Shown here piece by piece: positions 61,644 through 64,000 of a DNA stretch of 64,000 bases (positions are counted from its first letter, which is position 1; each line of letters opens with the position of its first letter). The position numbers and the translations under genes are program-made. Source of the stretch: Eubacteriales bacterium (GTDB lineage Bacteria > Bacillota > Clostridia > Tissierellales > GPF-1); NCBI GenBank assembly GCA_030625815.1, contig DAOUQF010000018.1:1-64000 (forward strand), read 5' to 3'. Under the pieces are notes generated by a model. That model saw only the letters and a program-made list of their open reading frames with translations. It made no database searches and was not told where the DNA came from.

Positions 61644-62777
61644 CTACTTTTCTGGCCGTGGACCTAAGTATTGATAATAAAAGGTCTTAATCCGTCCATT
61701 ATACAATTTTCGTTTTCGGAAGGCTTGAATCCCATAAAGCCGCTCAAATCGCTCTTCCGCTGTAATAATATATTTCGACCAAGTCGTAAGTTTCTGGAAA
61801 GCCAATCCCATCTGACGATAGAGATTTTCCACCTCTTGCTTCTCACCCAATCGTGCTCCATATGGCGGATTCGTGATAATGACTCCATATGGATCTGGAA
61901 TATCAACACCGTCAAAGGCGCGAACTGCAAACTGAATGCAGTCATCCACCCCGGCGTCAATCGCGTTCTCCTTGGCAATCTCCACCATGCGCGGATCCCG
62001 ATCGTGCGCGTAAATCTTCAGTTCCGTGTCATAATCGATGGCAGCGTAGGCTTTTCGCTTGGCTTCCTTCCAAACAAAAGGATCCAAAATCGGCCACTCT
62101 TCCGCCGCAAAACTGCGACCCAATCCCGGCGCGATATTTCGTGCAATCATAGCCGCCTCAATGGGAATGGTGCCCGATCCGCAGAAGGGATCCAAAAGCA
62201 CGCGATCCGATCGCCAAACAGACAACAAAACCAACGCCGCCGCTAGAGTTTCCTTCATAGGTGCTTCCCCCGCCGTTTGGCGATACCCCCGCTTGTGAAG
62301 TCCGACTCCCGATGTATCCATGGTCAGGGTTGCCCGATCGTTGTTGAGTGCAACCTGAATCGAAAATGGTGCTCCCGATTCTTCAAACCAGTCAATCTTA
62401 TGGTGTTCCTTCATGCGATCCACAATGGCCTTTTTTACGATGGACTGGCAATCCGACACACTCATCAATTGTGATTTTTGCGCCTTGCCTTTTACATGCA
62501 TCTTGCCCGTTGCCGGGATCCATTTCTCCCAAGGCAATTCACGGGTTCTGCGATATAATTCATCGAAGCTCATTGCCGTAAATTCTCCCATCAGCACATG
62601 AACCCGATCTGCCGTACGCAACCAAATATTTGAATCAGGGATGGCTGAAAGATCCCCTTCATATAAAACTCTTCCGTTTTCCACGGTTACAATCTGATAA
62701 CCGCGAGCAATTATTTCCCGTTTCACAACTGCCTCTAATCCTTGAGGCGCAGTTGCAATTAATTGAATCTTCTCCAT
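61644..62777 (-). CDS. rlmL: THUMP-domain 23S rRNA (guanine-N2-)-methyltransferase, RlmL/YpsC type
   Basis: A 377-residue enzyme. Residues 1-160 contain a ferredoxin-like and THUMP RNA-binding part (MEKIQLIATAPQGLEAVVKREI at the start, partly quoted). Residues 165-377 are a Rossmann methyltransferase with LLDPFCGSGTIPIEAAMIARN and catalytic TNPPYGARLG. It corresponds to the N-terminal half of E. coli RlmKL, which methylates G2445. The ATG at 62777 follows AAGGAGGGTTGGCG; a TTG two codons upstream is unlikely. Own promoter. Confidence 0.92.
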   Translation of the reverse strand: MEKIQLIATAPQGLEAVVKREIIARGYQIVTVENGRVLYEGDLSAIPDSNIWLRTADRVHVLMGEFTAMSFDELYRRTRELPWEKWIPATGKMHVKGKAQKSQLMSVSDCQSIVKKAIVDRMKEHHKIDWFEESGAPFSIQVALNNDRATLTMDTSGVGLHKRGYRQTAGEAPMKETLAAALVLLSVWRSDRVLLDPFCGSGTIPIEAAMIARNIAPGLGRSFAAEEWPILDPFVWKEAKRKAYAAIDYDTELKIYAHDRDPRMVEIAKENAIDAGVDDCIQFAVRAFDGVDIPDPYGVIITNPPYGARLGEKQEVENLYRQMGLAFQKLTTWSKYIITAEERFERLYGIQAFRKRKLYNGRIKTFYYQYLGPRPEK

Positions 62778-62808
62778 CGCCAACCCTCCTTGTCTCTTTC
62801 AGTCTCTC

Positions 62809-62837
62809 ATTATATCCTTTCTCCCAACATTCGACAA
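62809..62837 (-). promoter_or_regulatory. Promoter of the THUMP methyltransferase
   Basis: TTGTCG (62832-62837), 17-bp spacer and perfect TATAAT (62809-62814) on the minus strand. Confidence 0.75.
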
Positions 62838-62915
62838 GAAAACTATTTTTCCTGTTTATCCCAACCCTCAGCGGGTATCTTCTTTAACGGTAAATAATTT
62901 AAGGAGGAAATTATT

Positions 62916-63281
62916 ATGTTGAAAGTACAATCAGGCGATTGGAAAGGCGAAAAACACGTTCCAATTATTCACGCCCCTAAATCAGTAAAAAAAGGCGAGG
63001 CCTTTGAATTAAAAGTAACCGTAGGAGACGAGATCGCGCATCCAAACACATTGGAACATCATATCGCGTGGTTCAAAGTGTACTTTGTTCCTACAGCCGG
63101 TCAATTCCCGGTTGAGATTGGAAACTTCGAGTTCCGCGCTCACGGCGAAGGCGGCATATTCGACGAACCTCATGCGGCAACAAAAGTAAAACTGGATCAA
63201 AGCGGTCATTTTCACGTATTATCCTACTGCAACATCCACGGATTGTGGGACGCAGAAACGGAAATTAAAGTAAACGAATAA
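62916..63281 (+). CDS. Superoxide reductase, class II (neelaredoxin type)
   Basis: A 121-residue iron enzyme that reduces superoxide to hydrogen peroxide without making oxygen, typical of anaerobes. The iron ligands expected from the family are visible: EKHVP (Glu12, His14), His42 in AHPN, EHHI (His48) and CNIHG (Cys105, His108). There is no N-terminal desulforedoxin domain. TTTAAGGAGGAAATTATT precedes the ATG. It is a single gene with its own terminator; the promoter is not clear. No rubredoxin gene is nearby. Confidence 0.94.
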   Translation: MLKVQSGDWKGEKHVPIIHAPKSVKKGEAFELKVTVGDEIAHPNTLEHHIAWFKVYFVPTAGQFPVEIGNFEFRAHGEGGIFDEPHAATKVKLDQSGHFHVLSYCNIHGLWDAETEIKVNE

Positions 63282-63290
63282 ACATACAGA

Positions 63291-63318
63291 AGCAGGGCGA
63301 ATGCCCTGCTTTTCTTAT
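63291..63318 (+). terminator. Terminator after superoxide reductase
   Basis: GCAGGGC-GAAT-GCCCTGC followed by TTTTCTT on the plus strand; the stem could also serve the converging gene. Confidence 0.85.
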
Positions 63319-63347
63319 ACCGCAAAATGCTTTTTTCACTTTACAAA

Positions 63348-63752
63348 TCACTTCAACTTTTCAAGGCAGTGCAAATCAAGCATTTGATTGCTCTCATACA
63401 CCTTGTCGTCCACTGCTATTTGCTTGTCCGACAACACCAAAATTCTGATTGCTTGTTCTGATTCCGAGTAGAAATCAAGCATATACAAATATCCCGTAAA
63501 TTTTTCCTGATGGACGAATCGATATTCTTGTGTTGCAAACTCAGCGGCAATTTCGCTGATGGCAGATGAGTCAGTCACCTCCATCTTTAATCCCACTTGA
63601 CCATCCGAAACAACAATACGATTAAAATTGATGTTGTAAAAAACAAATTCCCGTTTTCTTTGAAAAAAAACAATCAAAGAAGCTACCAGAAGCAATACTG
63701 AGATTCCTAATACAATTCTAGAAAAAAAACTTTTCAATTCTAATTCAAACAT
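63348..63752 (-). CDS. Small membrane-anchored protein of unknown function
   Basis: A 134-residue protein I do not recognise. One transmembrane helix (residues 11-31, IVLGISVLLLVASLIVFFQ) is followed by RKR, predicting an outside or periplasm-facing domain of mixed strands and helices that ends in LHCLEKLK. The start overlaps the preceding gene by 13 bases and has only a weak ribosome binding site, so translation is probably coupled. The DNA is clearly more AT-rich than the rest of the window (18 G/C of 60 in 63601-63660). Confidence 0.65.
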   Translation of the reverse strand: MFELELKSFFSRIVLGISVLLLVASLIVFFQRKREFVFYNINFNRIVVSDGQVGLKMEVTDSSAISEIAAEFATQEYRFVHQEKFTGYLYMLDFYSESEQAIRILVLSDKQIAVDDKVYESNQMLDLHCLEKLK

Positions 63753-64000
63753 ATTTTAACCATATCCGTATCAGACAGACCAACCCCATTATGTACAAAT
63801 CTATTAGCTGATCTGCTGAATCCGTCAGCGACTCTGACGTAAACAGATGAATATCCATTGCTATAGTTATAAATTTCATATCCCACTCCGACCAACGAAT
63901 GATTTCCGTAATTATAATGTCCATAGACACAATAATGAAATGGCTTGGTTTGGTTTTCTATATCCGATTTAGTTACATTTGTGTCTAAAGTAAGCTCACT
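63740..64000 (-). CDS. C-terminal part of a possible papain/C39-like exported protein
   Basis: An open frame of 86 codons enters from the right edge and ends at TAG (63740-63742); the 5' end is outside the window. The visible residues include NYGNHSLVGVGYEIYNY, where NHSLVGVGY resembles the active-site His strand of C39 or papain-like peptidases, and VYVRVADGFSRSANRFVH further on. The catalytic Cys, if any, would be outside. It overlaps the small membrane gene by 13 bases. Function is tentative. Confidence 0.55.
   Translation of the reverse strand, partial: SELTLDTNVTKSDIENQTKPFHYCVYGHYNYGNHSLVGVGYEIYNYSNGYSSVYVRVADGFSRSANRFVHNGVGLSDTDMVKICLN

Noticed and set aside
1-64000. CRISPR arrays, insertion sequences, prophage or rRNA genes
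   Set aside because: No spaced direct repeats of 25-40 bases, no transposase or integrase frames and no rRNA sequence were seen on reading both strands.

Overview
The window reads as a chromosome segment of an anaerobic, low- to medium-GC Firmicute of the class Clostridia. Grounds: gene order (sigH/rae1/rlmB/mrnC/cysS/cysE/gltX/proS and purR/spoVG/glmU/prs/pth/mfd/mazG/hup/rqcP/divIC/tilS/hpt/ftsH), T-box leaders, strong AGGAGG ribosome binding sites, and a superoxide reductase. The species cannot be named from the sequence. Almost all genes are on the minus strand, so blocks are described from right to left within each unit.

Region 1-8.5 kb: a translation and cysteine block. A cysteine-type T-box leader controls cysE-cysS-mrnC-rlmB-rae1-sigH, which runs into a tRNA-Thr gene with its own promoter. 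gltX has its own promoter. proS has a T-box with an unusually short Stem I. Region 8.5-17.5 kb: ispF with a NatAB-like ABC exporter, thpR-secA-prfB (prfB with a programmed +1 frameshift), and greA-lysS behind a consensus promoter. Region 17.5-20 kb: panT-coaX-dusB (pantothenate uptake and phosphorylation, tRNA modification).

Region 20-28 kb is the metabolic centrepiece. One operon encodes a split B12-dependent methylmalonyl-CoA mutase, its GTPase chaperone MeaB, methylmalonyl-CoA epimerase, and all four subunits (A, D, C, B) of a Na+-pumping methylmalonyl-CoA decarboxylase. Together they convert succinyl-CoA to propionyl-CoA and CO2 while exporting Na+. The last gene is a biotin-ligase-like protein that has lost both catalytic signatures; it is the least explained gene here. 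The operon lies between ftsH and coaX, which are near neighbours in Bacillus.

Region 28-46 kb: the conserved cell-cycle, nucleotide and repair array. The sporulation genes usually interspersed in it (spoVT, spoVB, yabP, yabQ, spoIIE) are absent, which suggests a lineage that no longer sporulates. murC diverges from purR. Region 46-50 kb: an LCP cell-wall ligase, an NSS amino-acid transporter with a 31-residue MetS-like partner and a leader containing a 12-bp long-range inverted repeat, then pgi and a PAS-PP2C phosphatase.

Region 51-64 kb: a feoA-feoB-Cys-rich iron uptake operon with two clear Fur boxes, an ABC-F protein, a DUF2157/GDYXXLXY membrane pair, dprA overlapping a PdxR-type regulator that diverges from an ECF vitamin S component, nagA behind a NagR-like operator, a THUMP rRNA methyltransferase, superoxide reductase, and an AT-rich pair at the right edge (a small membrane protein and the end of a protein with a possible C39-like peptidase histidine motif). 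No insertion sequences, prophage, CRISPR array or rRNA were seen.
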